64,000 bases of DNA from NCBI GenBank assembly GCA_946499615.1, contig CAMMST010000005.1, positions 1-64,000 of the forward strand, given 5' to 3'. Position numbers and translations under genes: made by a program. Shown piece by piece: positions 15,298 through 22,786 of the stretch. A model generated the notes under the pieces. It was not told the DNA's origin and made no database searches. It was given only the letters and a program-made list of their open reading frames with translations. Origin of the DNA: Enterococcus_E cecorum_B. Its GTDB lineage: Bacteria > Bacillota > Bacilli > Lactobacillales > Enterococcaceae. Within the stretch, counting starts at the first letter, position 1, and every line of letters begins with the position of its first letter.

Positions 15298-15915
15298 ATG
15301 CCTAGATATAATGAAGAACGTCAATTGAATATTTTAAAATATATTCATGATTTCTTACAAGAAAAGAATTATCCACCAACAGTTAGAGAAATCGCCCAAG
15401 CTGTAAACTTAGCGTCATCATCCACTGTGCATGGTCATTTAGAAAGACTTGAAAAAAAAGGCTTAGTTCATCGTGATCCAACAAAACCACGAGCTTTAGA
15501 ACTCACGGCACTTGGTTTGGAAAAAATTGGTATCGTCAAACAACAAATTCCGATTGTTGGTGTAGTTACAGCCGGAAATCCAATCTTAGCAGTTGAACAG
15601 ACCGAGGATTACTTCCCTGTTCCACCAGAATTAACGGATGAAAGTGAACCTTTATTTATGCTTACGATTCGTGGAGAAAGTATGATTAATGCAGGTATTT
15701 TAGATGGTGACCAAGTCATTGTTCGCAAACAATCATCTGCACGTAACGGTGAAATCGTGATTGCGATGACAGCAGATGATGAAGCCACTTGTAAGAGATT
15801 TTATAAAGAAGCCAATCATTTTCGTTTACAGCCTGAAAATGATTTGTTAGAACCGATTATATTAGATGAAGTAACGATTCTAGGTGTTGTAGTTGGCCTA
15901 TATCGTAATTATTAA
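15298..15915 (+). CDS. lexA: SOS repressor LexA
   Basis: Transcription repressor and self-cleaving serine protease (205 residues). The N-terminal winged helix contains RQLNILKYIHDFL, YPPTVREIAQAVNLASSSTVHGHL (about residues 25-50). The Ala-Gly cleavage site is in VVTAGNP (about 92). The catalytic Ser is in IRGESM (about 127) and the Lys in EATCKRFY (about 164). RecA filaments after DNA damage trigger cleavage. Start chosen at the ATG eight bases after AAAAGG; an ATG two codons earlier is too close to that site. Followed by a strong terminator and then by a second LexA-controlled gene. Confidence 0.95.
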   Translation: MPRYNEERQLNILKYIHDFLQEKNYPPTVREIAQAVNLASSSTVHGHLERLEKKGLVHRDPTKPRALELTALGLEKIGIVKQQIPIVGVVTAGNPILAVEQTEDYFPVPPELTDESEPLFMLTIRGESMINAGILDGDQVIVRKQSSARNGEIVIAMTADDEATCKRFYKEANHFRLQPENDLLEPIILDEVTILGVVVGLYRNY

Positions 15916-15922
15916 TTCCTTT

Positions 15923-15965
15923 AAAAAATCTTCTATTTATCTATTTTAGAAGATTTTTTATTTTT
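15923..15965 (+). terminator. Terminator of lexA
   Basis: AAAAAATCTTCTA pairs with TAGAAGATTTTTT and is followed by more T residues, eight bases after the lexA stop codon. Confidence 0.85.
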
Positions 15966-15968
15966 TTC

Positions 15969-16020
15969 TTTACTTTTCGAACAAACATTCGTATAATAAT
16001 GATATACAAACAAACGTTCG
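15969..16020 (+). promoter_or_regulatory. Promoter with two LexA operators
   Basis: -35 TTTACT, 17-base spacer, -10 TATAAT (15992-15997). One SOS box, CGAACAAACATTCG (15978-15991), fills the spacer; a second, CAAACAAACGTTCG (16007-16020), covers the transcription start region. Each differs from the CGAAC-N4-GTTCG consensus by one base. The pair predicts tight LexA repression. Confidence 0.8.
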
Positions 16021-16035
16021 AAAAGAGGGGTTTTT

Positions 16036-16281
16036 ATGAAATTTATTCGACAAATGGGCTTATTACTCATCATTTTCTTTCTCGGTCTATTCATTGGGGA
16101 TTATGGCAATCATCAAATCCCTATCTATCTAGCGCCTATCGTCATATTATGGATTATGGCTTGGGATGATCGTCGTAATCGTATGTTAAAACGTAAAATG
16201 AAACAACAAAAGAGCAAAAATCAATCCAATTATTTCTATATTTATGATCAAGAATATCCCACTGCTCATCATAGATATTAA
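16036..16281 (+). CDS. SOS-controlled small membrane protein, candidate division inhibitor
   Basis: An 81-residue protein starting at an ATG behind GAGGGG and followed by its own terminator, so it is very likely real. It has two predicted membrane segments (about residues 6-23 and 28-43), then a strongly basic stretch (DDRRNRMLKRKMKQQKSK) and a Tyr/His-rich C-terminus. I do not recognise the family. Two LexA operators sit in its promoter and lexA lies directly upstream. This is where Bacillus has yneA and Staphylococcus has sosA, both SOS-induced membrane inhibitors of division, but it lacks the LysM domain of YneA and has two membrane helices rather than the single one of SosA. The division-inhibitor role is inference from position and regulation. 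Confidence 0.8.
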   Translation: MKFIRQMGLLLIIFFLGLFIGDYGNHQIPIYLAPIVILWIMAWDDRRNRMLKRKMKQQKSKNQSNYFYIYDQEYPTAHHRY

Positions 16282-16285
16282 ATCT

Positions 16286-16313
16286 GTCGCAATATAGGTT
16301 GCGACTTTTTTTA
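16286..16313 (+). terminator. Terminator of the SOS membrane-protein gene
   Basis: GTCGCAA-TATAGG-TTGCGAC followed by seven T residues, four bases after the stop codon. Confidence 0.88.
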
Positions 16314-16356
16314 TAAAAAAACGTCTAGAGAATGGATTGCACCATTCTCTAGACGC
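16314..16356 (-). terminator. Terminator of ahpF
   Basis: Minus strand: a 14-base perfect stem CGTCTAGAGAATGG with a 6-base loop, followed by TTTTTTT. It faces the terminator of the convergent gene. Confidence 0.9.
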
Positions 16357-16366
16357 TTGAACTTCT

Positions 16367-17899
16367 TTATTGACGAATTAAGTAATCGAACGCACCAAGG
16401 GCCGCTGTTGCACCAGAACCCATGGAAATAATAATTTGCTTGTAGGCTGAATCTGTGCAATCCCCTGCAGCAAATACACCAGGCATACTTGTTTGACCAT
16501 GTTTGTCAACAATGATTTCGCCACGATTTGTAAGTTCCACTCTATCTTTTAACCATGCAGTATTTGGTACAAGACCGATTTGTACAAATACGCCAGATAA
16601 ATCAATGTGATGTTCTTCATTCGTAGCACGATCAACATAGTTAAGCCCAGTTACTTCGTCAGAGCCCACGATATCTTTCGTAGCAACATTTTTTAATACG
16701 GTAATATTATCTAATTTCGCTACTCTATCTTGTAATACTTGATCGGCTTTTAATTCTGGTAAAAATTCTAAAACATAGACATGCTCAGCTAAACCAGCTA
16801 AGTCAATAGCAGCTTCAATACCTGAATTTCCTCCACCGATGACTGCTACTTTCTTACCAGTAAATAATGGGCCATCGCAGTGTGGACAATAAGTAACTCC
16901 TTTGTTTCGGAATTCTTGTTCTCCAGGCACATTCATATTGCGCCATTTTGCACCTAAAGCTAATACAACTGATTTAGCTTTTAATACAGCCCCATTTTCA
17001 AGCTCAACTTCCACGACATCTGTTTTACGAATATCTTTTGCACGTTGACCTTTCATGATTTCAACTGGATATTCTTTGACGTGTTGTTCGACTTGAGCCA
17101 TCAATTTTGGACCTTCAGTATATGGTGTGCCAATCATATTTTCAATACCGACTGTTTCCATTACTTGTCCACCAAAGTTTTCTACAACCATACCGGTACG
17201 AATACCTTTACGTGCAGCATAGATTGCAGCTGAACTACCTGAAGGACCTCCGCCGACAACGAGCACATCAAACAATCCTTTGTCTTCAAATTCTTCAGCA
17301 GAACTTGGACCAGCTGCTAAATCTACAAGTTGTTCAATGCTCATGCGTCCACTTGCAAATTCTTCGCCATCTAAAAAGACAGTTGGTACGGCCATAACCT
17401 TTTTAGCATCTACTTCATCTTTAAACATACCGCCTTCAATCATTGTATGACTGATATTTGGATTTAAGACGGACATAATGTTTAAAGCTTGAACCACATC
17501 AGGACAATTATGACAAGTTAAGCTGACATATGTTTCAAAATGTAAAGGACGATTGATTTTTTCAATACGACGAATCACATCCTCTTCAACTTTTGGTTTA
17601 CGTCCGCCTACTTGTAATAAGGCTAAAATAAATGAAGTAAATTCGTGTCCAAGTGGTAATCCCGCAAACTCAATACCACTGTCTGCTTGCCCTTTTTGAT
17701 TAATCATAAAGGATGGTGTACGAGTCAATGATTTCTCTACTAATGAAATTTTTGGTGACATTGCTTGGATTTCATCTAGAAACTCGCGAACCTTTTGACT
17801 GTTTTCACTTTCATCTAAGTGAGCAGCAAAAACAATATCATTTTCAAGTAATTCAAGATATTGGGCTAATTGCGCTTTAATTTCAGTATCTAAAGCCAT
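16367..17899 (-). CDS. ahpF: Alkyl hydroperoxide reductase subunit F
   Basis: FAD-dependent disulfide reductase (510 residues) that passes electrons from NADH to AhpC. The N-terminal tandem thioredoxin-fold domain carries the CHNC redox centre (about residues 129-132). The thioredoxin-reductase-like part has the FAD site VVGGGPSGSSAA (about 214), the second redox pair CPHC (about 337-340), the NADH site VIGGGNSGIEAA (about 352), and FAAGDCTD near the C-terminus. Length is full. It lies 17 bases after ahpC and shares its PerR-controlled promoter. Confidence 0.95.
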   Translation of the reverse strand: MALDTEIKAQLAQYLELLENDIVFAAHLDESENSQKVREFLDEIQAMSPKISLVEKSLTRTPSFMINQKGQADSGIEFAGLPLGHEFTSFILALLQVGGRKPKVEEDVIRRIEKINRPLHFETYVSLTCHNCPDVVQALNIMSVLNPNISHTMIEGGMFKDEVDAKKVMAVPTVFLDGEEFASGRMSIEQLVDLAAGPSSAEEFEDKGLFDVLVVGGGPSGSSAAIYAARKGIRTGMVVENFGGQVMETVGIENMIGTPYTEGPKLMAQVEQHVKEYPVEIMKGQRAKDIRKTDVVEVELENGAVLKAKSVVLALGAKWRNMNVPGEQEFRNKGVTYCPHCDGPLFTGKKVAVIGGGNSGIEAAIDLAGLAEHVYVLEFLPELKADQVLQDRVAKLDNITVLKNVATKDIVGSDEVTGLNYVDRATNEEHHIDLSGVFVQIGLVPNTAWLKDRVELTNRGEIIVDKHGQTSMPGVFAAGDCTDSAYKQIIISMGSGATAALGAFDYLIRQ

Positions 17900-17916
17900 T
17901 TGACAATCCCCTTTTC

Positions 17917-18477
17917 TTAAATCTTACCAACTAAATCTAGACTTGGTTTAAGTGTTTCTGCTCCTTCTTTCCATTTGGCTGGGCATACTTCACCTGGATG
18001 TGTACGAACATATTGTGCTGCACGAATTTTATCAACAAGAATCGCAGCATTACGTCCAATACCATCAGCATTGATTTCAAGTGCTTGAACAATGCCATCT
18101 GGATCAATAATAAATGTTCCGCGTTGTGCTAAACCTTGATCATCTAATACATCAAAACCTAATGAAATTTGATGAGATGGATCACCAATCATAATATATT
18201 CTAATTTTGAAATAGCTTCTGAATGATCATGCCAAGCTTTGTGGGTAAAGTGTGTATCTGTTGAAACAGAATATACTTCTACTCCTAAGCTTTTTAGTGT
18301 AGCGTATTGTTCTTGTAAGTCTTCTAATTCTGTTGGGCAAACAAATGTGAAGTCAGCAGGATAGAAGCAAACAATACTCCAATGACCTTTAAAATCTTCA
18401 TTTGTAACTTCGATGAACTCTCCGTTATGAAATGCATTTGCTTTGAATTCAATTACTTCTTTACCAATTAATGACAT
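17917..18477 (-). CDS. ahpC: Alkyl hydroperoxide reductase subunit C (2-Cys peroxiredoxin)
   Basis: Peroxiredoxin of 186 residues that reduces hydrogen peroxide and organic hydroperoxides. The peroxidatic Cys47 lies in DFTFVCPTELE and the resolving Cys (about 166) in HPGEVCPAKW. The catalytic Thr/Arg surroundings (FYPADFT) are intact. It starts at an ATG behind GGAGG and is followed by ahpF, its dedicated reductase. A perfect Per box precedes its promoter. Confidence 0.96.
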   Translation of the reverse strand: MSLIGKEVIEFKANAFHNGEFIEVTNEDFKGHWSIVCFYPADFTFVCPTELEDLQEQYATLKSLGVEVYSVSTDTHFTHKAWHDHSEAISKLEYIMIGDPSHQISLGFDVLDDQGLAQRGTFIIDPDGIVQALEINADGIGRNAAILVDKIRAAQYVRTHPGEVCPAKWKEGAETLKPSLDLVGKI

Positions 18478-18523
18478 GGCTATTCCTCCAATAATTTAAA
18501 TATTTGAGACAACTCTCTATATA

Positions 18524-18575
18524 AATATAACTAAAAATATGTTATCGGTCAACCTTTTAGTTATAATTATTATAA
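18524..18575 (-). promoter_or_regulatory. ahpCF promoter with a perfect Per box
   Basis: The 15-base palindrome TTATAATTATTATAA at 18561-18575 equals the PerR consensus. Next to it on the minus strand lie -35 TTGACC (18547-18552), a 17-base spacer and -10 TATATT (18524-18529). The operator sits just upstream of the -35. A looser Fur/Per-like AATGATAAT element lies further upstream near 18620-18635; its role is unclear. Confidence 0.85.
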
Positions 18576-18648
18576 TTTTTAATATGGTTTTATATTGTAA
18601 AATATTATATTGTTTAGAATTATCATTTTCAATTAGGATAAATCATTC

Positions 18649-19617
18649 TCACTCACTACCAATTAACAGTGGCACTAAGAATGGATAACTAGTTAAGAAA
18701 TCAAGAATCGATCGTCGCTGTTGAGCAGAATCGATGGTAATTTGAGCAAACTGATTTTCATCAAGATAAAATTTTACTTTTTGCTGATGATCAAGCAGGA
18801 TTTCGAAGGCTTGCTGCTCAACTAATTCAAAATCATATTCTTTGACTGACATCAATTTAATAAAGATGCGATCAATGATTAATTCTGAAACTTTTCTTTG
18901 ACTAGTAAAGTTAACAATCAATTCATAAGCATTATCTAATAAACTTTGCTCAACCGTAAATCCTAATTTTTTGGCATAGAGTAAGAGCTGATTTAAGTCA
19001 TGATTAAATAAAGCCAGTTGATTTCTGGATAAAATATGGTCTTCATACCATAAACGGATAAAAGAAGCCATATGATGATCAAATATTTCCACTTCTTTTG
19101 AAAGTAAATCAAAAGCTAGCAATGGAATAAATGCAGCGTTCATGCTTGGGTTTAAGACGTTTAATTGAAATTCAAAAATGAGTCTATTTTGCTCGTCTAA
19201 GCGATGAATCACTTGAAAATGCTTGGTATGCCAACGATTGAAAGTATCCCCTTTTTGTAAATCAATGGCAGATAACGGTCTAAGAAGTTCGTAGCTTATA
19301 TATTCAATTAAAATTTGTTTTGCTAGAGCGGAGATTTTATGTTCATTCAGTACATGATGATTAAAAAGTGATAATAATTTTTCAAAATCTGCTTCCATAA
19401 TCACCCTGCGTAATTTCAAATCAGCGAGCTCGTCTTCAGCAGCTTGAATTAATGAAAGAATTTTTTGATGATCTTTTTGTTTGGTTTCATCATAAACTGT
19501 CTGGATATTCATTTCTTCATTGACAGCAGTATAATCAATATCTTCTCGAGGAATGGATGATTCAGAAAAATGCATCACTTCTTTTTCTTGTACTTCAAGT
19601 TTAGAATCCTTTGTCAT
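18649..19617 (-). CDS. Uncharacterised cytoplasmic protein, second gene of an unknown pair
   Basis: A protein of 322 residues with no family I recognise. It has no signal peptide or membrane segment, is rich in Leu, Glu, Gln and His, and is probably mostly helical. The first 70 residues are acidic and likely disordered (many Glu/Asp, EVQEKEVMHF, TKQKDHQK), followed by a helical segment around 50-75; the rest looks globular. No catalytic motif or zinc cluster is obvious. It overlaps the upstream gene by 17 bases and has AGGAGG nine bases before its ATG, so the two are made together. About 170 bases downstream is the ahpC promoter region. Confidence 0.7.
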   Translation of the reverse strand: MTKDSKLEVQEKEVMHFSESSIPREDIDYTAVNEEMNIQTVYDETKQKDHQKILSLIQAAEDELADLKLRRVIMEADFEKLLSLFNHHVLNEHKISALAKQILIEYISYELLRPLSAIDLQKGDTFNRWHTKHFQVIHRLDEQNRLIFEFQLNVLNPSMNAAFIPLLAFDLLSKEVEIFDHHMASFIRLWYEDHILSRNQLALFNHDLNQLLLYAKKLGFTVEQSLLDNAYELIVNFTSQRKVSELIIDRIFIKLMSVKEYDFELVEQQAFEILLDHQQKVKFYLDENQFAQITIDSAQQRRSILDFLTSYPFLVPLLIGSE

Positions 19618-20455
19618 TTGCTTGAACCTCCTCTCTTGGTAATAAATAATCAGTAATAAATTGCATTAATTCAGCTTCTAGATGATCTAATGAATTCGCG
19701 TATTTTTGAACTAAACGCAATTCTTTTGTAATCAATGCCCGATGTAGCTGAATATTGAAATAATCTTGCTGATAAGCTTCTTTTCTTCTATTAAGTGTTG
19801 TATCATCATCTTTTTGGGCATTTAGCTTTTGTATATCCGCTTCTAATTGTTTTTTGGTATTCAACAATTGCAAATATTCTTCCTCGTTTTTCACACGGTT
19901 AAAAATCGTTTTTTGTTGAGACATTTGTTGAATCTGCTTATTAATTGGCGATAATTTTTTCTCTAATTCTTCTACTTCAGACTGTAACGTTAGATTTTGC
20001 ACATCTAATTGATTGATTTTTTGTTCGATTTCTTTTAGTTGAGATTGATCCGTTTCATTAAAGTTACGCCATTCATTTAAAACTGTTGGCTCAATATAGA
20101 TTTTAGGCACACTGACATCAACCATAATCGTTGGACGTTGATGATAATATTGTCCAATTCGATATTGTAAAAGAGTCGGACTTATTTTTTTGACAAACTG
20201 TAGATATTCAAATCTAGCTAATAAAGCATCATGTAATTTTCTGGCTAACAAGTTGTCAATTTCATGATTTTGGTTTGAGGTTTCTTTAAGTTCTTTATGC
20301 AGTTTTCCTTGATAAATGCGATAAATTTCAGCCACATTTTCAGTTTCGATTGCATGCTCAAAAGACTGCAAATCTTGTAATAATTGTCCAATATTTTTTG
20401 AGGCACTAGCTTTTACCTCACCAAAACTTGGCTGTTGCTCTTGAGATGTAGGCAT
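19601..20455 (-). CDS. Uncharacterised coiled-coil protein, first gene of an unknown pair
   Basis: A protein of 284 residues without recognisable family, signal peptide or membrane segment. The first 90 residues look helical. Residues 110-130 hold a beta-like stretch (IMVDVSVPKIYIEPTVL). A long coiled coil follows at about 134-215, with heptad-like spacing of Leu/Ile and charged residues. The C-terminus (225-275) is again helical. The ATG follows AGGAGG at good spacing. A terminator lies just upstream, so the pair likely has its own promoter in the short AT-rich gap 20456-20520. An SMC-like or scaffold role is possible but unsupported. Confidence 0.7.
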   Translation of the reverse strand: MPTSQEQQPSFGEVKASASKNIGQLLQDLQSFEHAIETENVAEIYRIYQGKLHKELKETSNQNHEIDNLLARKLHDALLARFEYLQFVKKISPTLLQYRIGQYYHQRPTIMVDVSVPKIYIEPTVLNEWRNFNETDQSQLKEIEQKINQLDVQNLTLQSEVEELEKKLSPINKQIQQMSQQKTIFNRVKNEEEYLQLLNTKKQLEADIQKLNAQKDDDTTLNRRKEAYQQDYFNIQLHRALITKELRLVQKYANSLDHLEAELMQFITDYLLPREEVQANDKGF

Positions 20456-20523
20456 AGAAAATCCCTCCTAACATTTTATATTTATTCTAACATACTTTTT
20501 ATTAAATTTACATGAAATCGCTT

Positions 20524-20572
20524 GAAAAAAAGAACAATCTAGACCTGATGCATCAAGCCTAAATTGTTCTTT
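20524..20572 (-). terminator. Terminator of the 60-residue protein gene
   Basis: Minus strand: a long, slightly imperfect stem (AAGAACAAT...ATTGTTCTT, extended inward by TAG.C.TGATGCATCA pairing), followed by TTTTTTT. It begins directly after the stop codon at 20574. Confidence 0.85.
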
Positions 20573-20573
20573 C

Positions 20574-20756
20574 TCACTTATCTTTAGTTCTAAAGCGAAT
20601 TTGTTGTTTGTCATCTCTTGATAGAATTGTTTCTTCTTTTAAGTATTCAAAGCGTAGTTCGTTAATTTCAGGATTCTCAAGCATTTCTTCATATCCCTTA
20701 AAAATAGAACGAATATAATTTTTGTATGCTTTTTTCTTTTTTAGTCTTTTCTTCAT
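20574..20756 (-). CDS. Small basic protein of unknown function
   Basis: A 60-residue frame, extremely Lys/Arg-rich at the start (KKRLKKKKAYKNY), then charged and helical (EEMLENPEINELRFEYLKEE). An AAGGA lies about nine bases before the ATG, and a strong terminator follows the stop at once, which supports a real transcription unit. It resembles small nucleic-acid or ribosome-associated proteins only in composition. The name of the family is unknown to me. Confidence 0.55.
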   Translation of the reverse strand: MKKRLKKKKAYKNYIRSIFKGYEEMLENPEINELRFEYLKEETILSRDDKQQIRFRTKDK

Positions 20757-20799
20757 ATTGCACCGTCCTTACCTTCTTATATTAACAATATTTCAAGTA

Positions 20800-21315
20800 T
20801 TAATCAACCTTGTCATATAACTGATAAGCGTAACGGTGTCCATCAGGGATTGGAAAGTAAATCTCACCGCAAAATTGAAATCCAGTATCTAAAATAGCTT
20901 TTTGCATACCTTTATTGAGTCGATGTGTATCAATCCGAAAATCATGATACCCAAATTTTCTTCCTTGTAAAATCAATGCTTGAAGCAGCTTTTTCGCGTA
21001 GCCTTTTTGTCGAACCAATGGATTAACAGAGATACGATGAATCGATAAATAGTTATTTGTCCCCTTCCATTGACCAATAATGGCAGAATACACCGGATCA
21101 ACACCAGCTTGTAATGTTCCCAGCGCCACAATTTGGCTATCATTGATTAATAAATATAGTTCCTGATTCAAAATATTAACCTGAATATTTTCTTTTGTTG
21201 GTCCATAGCCATCTTGCCATTGAGTAGAACCTTGCTCGGCCAGTAATTGGATAGCTGATTCATAAATGGGTAAAATGTCTGATAGATCCTCTAATTGTGC
21301 TAATCTTAGTTGCAT
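20800..21315 (-). CDS. GNAT family N-acetyltransferase
   Basis: Acetyl-CoA-dependent acyltransferase of 171 residues. The GNAT core is visible: an N-terminal LRLAQLEDLSDILPIYE, the beta-4 segment SIHRISVNPLVRQKGYAKKLLQALI (about residues 90-115) with the acetyl-CoA-binding R/Q-x-x-G-x-A/G motif as RQKGYA, and RIDTHRLNKGMQKAILDTGFQFCGEI towards the end. The substrate cannot be told from sequence. It stands alone upstream of the 60-residue gene and downstream of scrB. Confidence 0.88.
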   Translation of the reverse strand: MQLRLAQLEDLSDILPIYESAIQLLAEQGSTQWQDGYGPTKENIQVNILNQELYLLINDSQIVALGTLQAGVDPVYSAIIGQWKGTNNYLSIHRISVNPLVRQKGYAKKLLQALILQGRKFGYHDFRIDTHRLNKGMQKAILDTGFQFCGEIYFPIPDGHRYAYQLYDKVD

Positions 21316-21340
21316 TTTATCCCTCCTCGTTCCTAATTAT

Positions 21341-21378
21341 AAAAATAAAATGGTTCTAGTACAAGACTAAAACCATTT
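21341..21378 (-). terminator. Terminator of scrAB
   Basis: Minus strand: AAATGGTTTTAGT pairs with ACTAGAACCATTT (one mismatch), followed by TATTTTT; it directly follows the scrB stop. Confidence 0.82.
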
Positions 21379-21382
21379 CATA

Positions 21383-22762
21383 TTAATGAACATTCATTGC
21401 ATTTAATTGATAACCTTTAACAAATGACTGCGCGGATGTTATTTCGATTTTCTTTGAGTGAGCATAAGTTGAATTAAAAAGACGTGCACTTGCCACATAT
21501 CTACCTGAGTTTACAAATAGTTCACTTACCGAACCATCGATAAACCAGTCAAAATTTTGTAAAGGTTCATCAAGGGTAACTTTACGGTATTCATTCTCAT
21601 TTGTATACCAGTTTTTTCGTATCAAAGTTATTTCATGGGTGTCAGCTTGATATGCTAAGCTGAAAACGTCATTAATCGTAATATTAAAATCTTCTTGAAC
21701 TTCTTTTTCGCAGATCAGCTCAATCATAGATGACTGTATTTCTTGCGTACCATTCAATAGCTGAATTTCTTGATTTCTTAATTGATAGATTTCATTTGCA
21801 GGATTTTGGCATAATTTATTTCCGTCTAGTGTTAACTCTCTTGGGATTGTCAAACAGTGAATCCAACCTTCCTCAATTGTTGGCATGCTCGCTTCAAATT
21901 CCGGTTGAGTGATTCCCATCCAGCCATATGATAAAATTCTATCTCCATCATAAAAGCTTTGAGGGGCATAATATTCAAAGCCAAAGTCAACTTCTTGCAT
22001 ATCGTCATCTAACAACAAATGCCCTTCATCAAACTCTCCCAATGCATATACGGTTTGATAAATATTATGAAATTGATTACCTTGTGCTTCAATTCCTTGA
22101 GGTGAATAGAGAAAAACAGCCTGATTATCAATAAATACTAAATCTGGACACTCCCACATATATCCAATTTGAGAAAGAATGTCTGGATTTGTAACTAAAT
22201 CACCTAAGTTTTCCCATTGTTTGGCATCAACTGAACGATAGATTAATGTTGTCCCTGTTAAATTTTCTCTTTGGGCACCAATAACAAGATAATAACATTG
22301 ATCTTTTTCATCATACCAAACTTTTGGATCACGTACATGGCGCGTAAAACCTTTTGGATGTTCAAAAATCGGTCCTTGTTTTTCAAAGATAAAGCCATCT
22401 TCTGAAGTTGCTAAACATTGATAACTATGTTTTTCTCCTGCTTCATCAATGACATTGCCTGTATAATAAAGATGTAATTGATTCTCGATAATAATTGCAC
22501 TACCTGAATATACCCCATCTTTATCATACCAAGCATCGGGGGCCAAAGCGATAGGCGCCCGATGCCAAGTTATAAGGTCTTCAGAGTAGATGTGCCCCCA
22601 GTGTTTATTTTTATGAATCGTATCTGTTGGATTTAATTGATAAAACACATGATAGATACCTTCAAATTTTACTAAACCATTTGGATCATTTAATAGACCA
22701 GCTAAAGGTGTAATATGATAACCAATGGGATATTTTGAATTTTTTACATTTCCATCTAACAT
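21383..22762 (-). CDS. scrB: Sucrose-6-phosphate hydrolase
   Basis: Glycoside hydrolase family 32 enzyme (459 residues) that splits sucrose-6-phosphate, delivered by the PTS, into glucose-6-phosphate and fructose. The nucleophile Asp is in LLNDPNG (about residue 26), the transition-state Asp in HVRDPKVW (about 147), and the acid/base Glu in MWECPDL (about 206). The C-terminal beta-sandwich is present (SVSELFVNSG). It lies 24 bases after scrA in the same transcript. No fructokinase gene is in this cluster. Confidence 0.93.
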   Translation of the reverse strand: MLDGNVKNSKYPIGYHITPLAGLLNDPNGLVKFEGIYHVFYQLNPTDTIHKNKHWGHIYSEDLITWHRAPIALAPDAWYDKDGVYSGSAIIIENQLHLYYTGNVIDEAGEKHSYQCLATSEDGFIFEKQGPIFEHPKGFTRHVRDPKVWYDEKDQCYYLVIGAQRENLTGTTLIYRSVDAKQWENLGDLVTNPDILSQIGYMWECPDLVFIDNQAVFLYSPQGIEAQGNQFHNIYQTVYALGEFDEGHLLLDDDMQEVDFGFEYYAPQSFYDGDRILSYGWMGITQPEFEASMPTIEEGWIHCLTIPRELTLDGNKLCQNPANEIYQLRNQEIQLLNGTQEIQSSMIELICEKEVQEDFNITINDVFSLAYQADTHEITLIRKNWYTNENEYRKVTLDEPLQNFDWFIDGSVSELFVNSGRYVASARLFNSTYAHSKKIEITSAQSFVKGYQLNAMNVH

Positions 22763-22786
22763 CTGATATTTCCCTTCTAATTTCTA

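Noticed and set aside
18605..18640. Fur box upstream of the ahpC region
   Set aside because: The AATGATAAT core is suggestive, but it matches the 7-1-7 consensus poorly on both arms; I keep only the perfect Per box.
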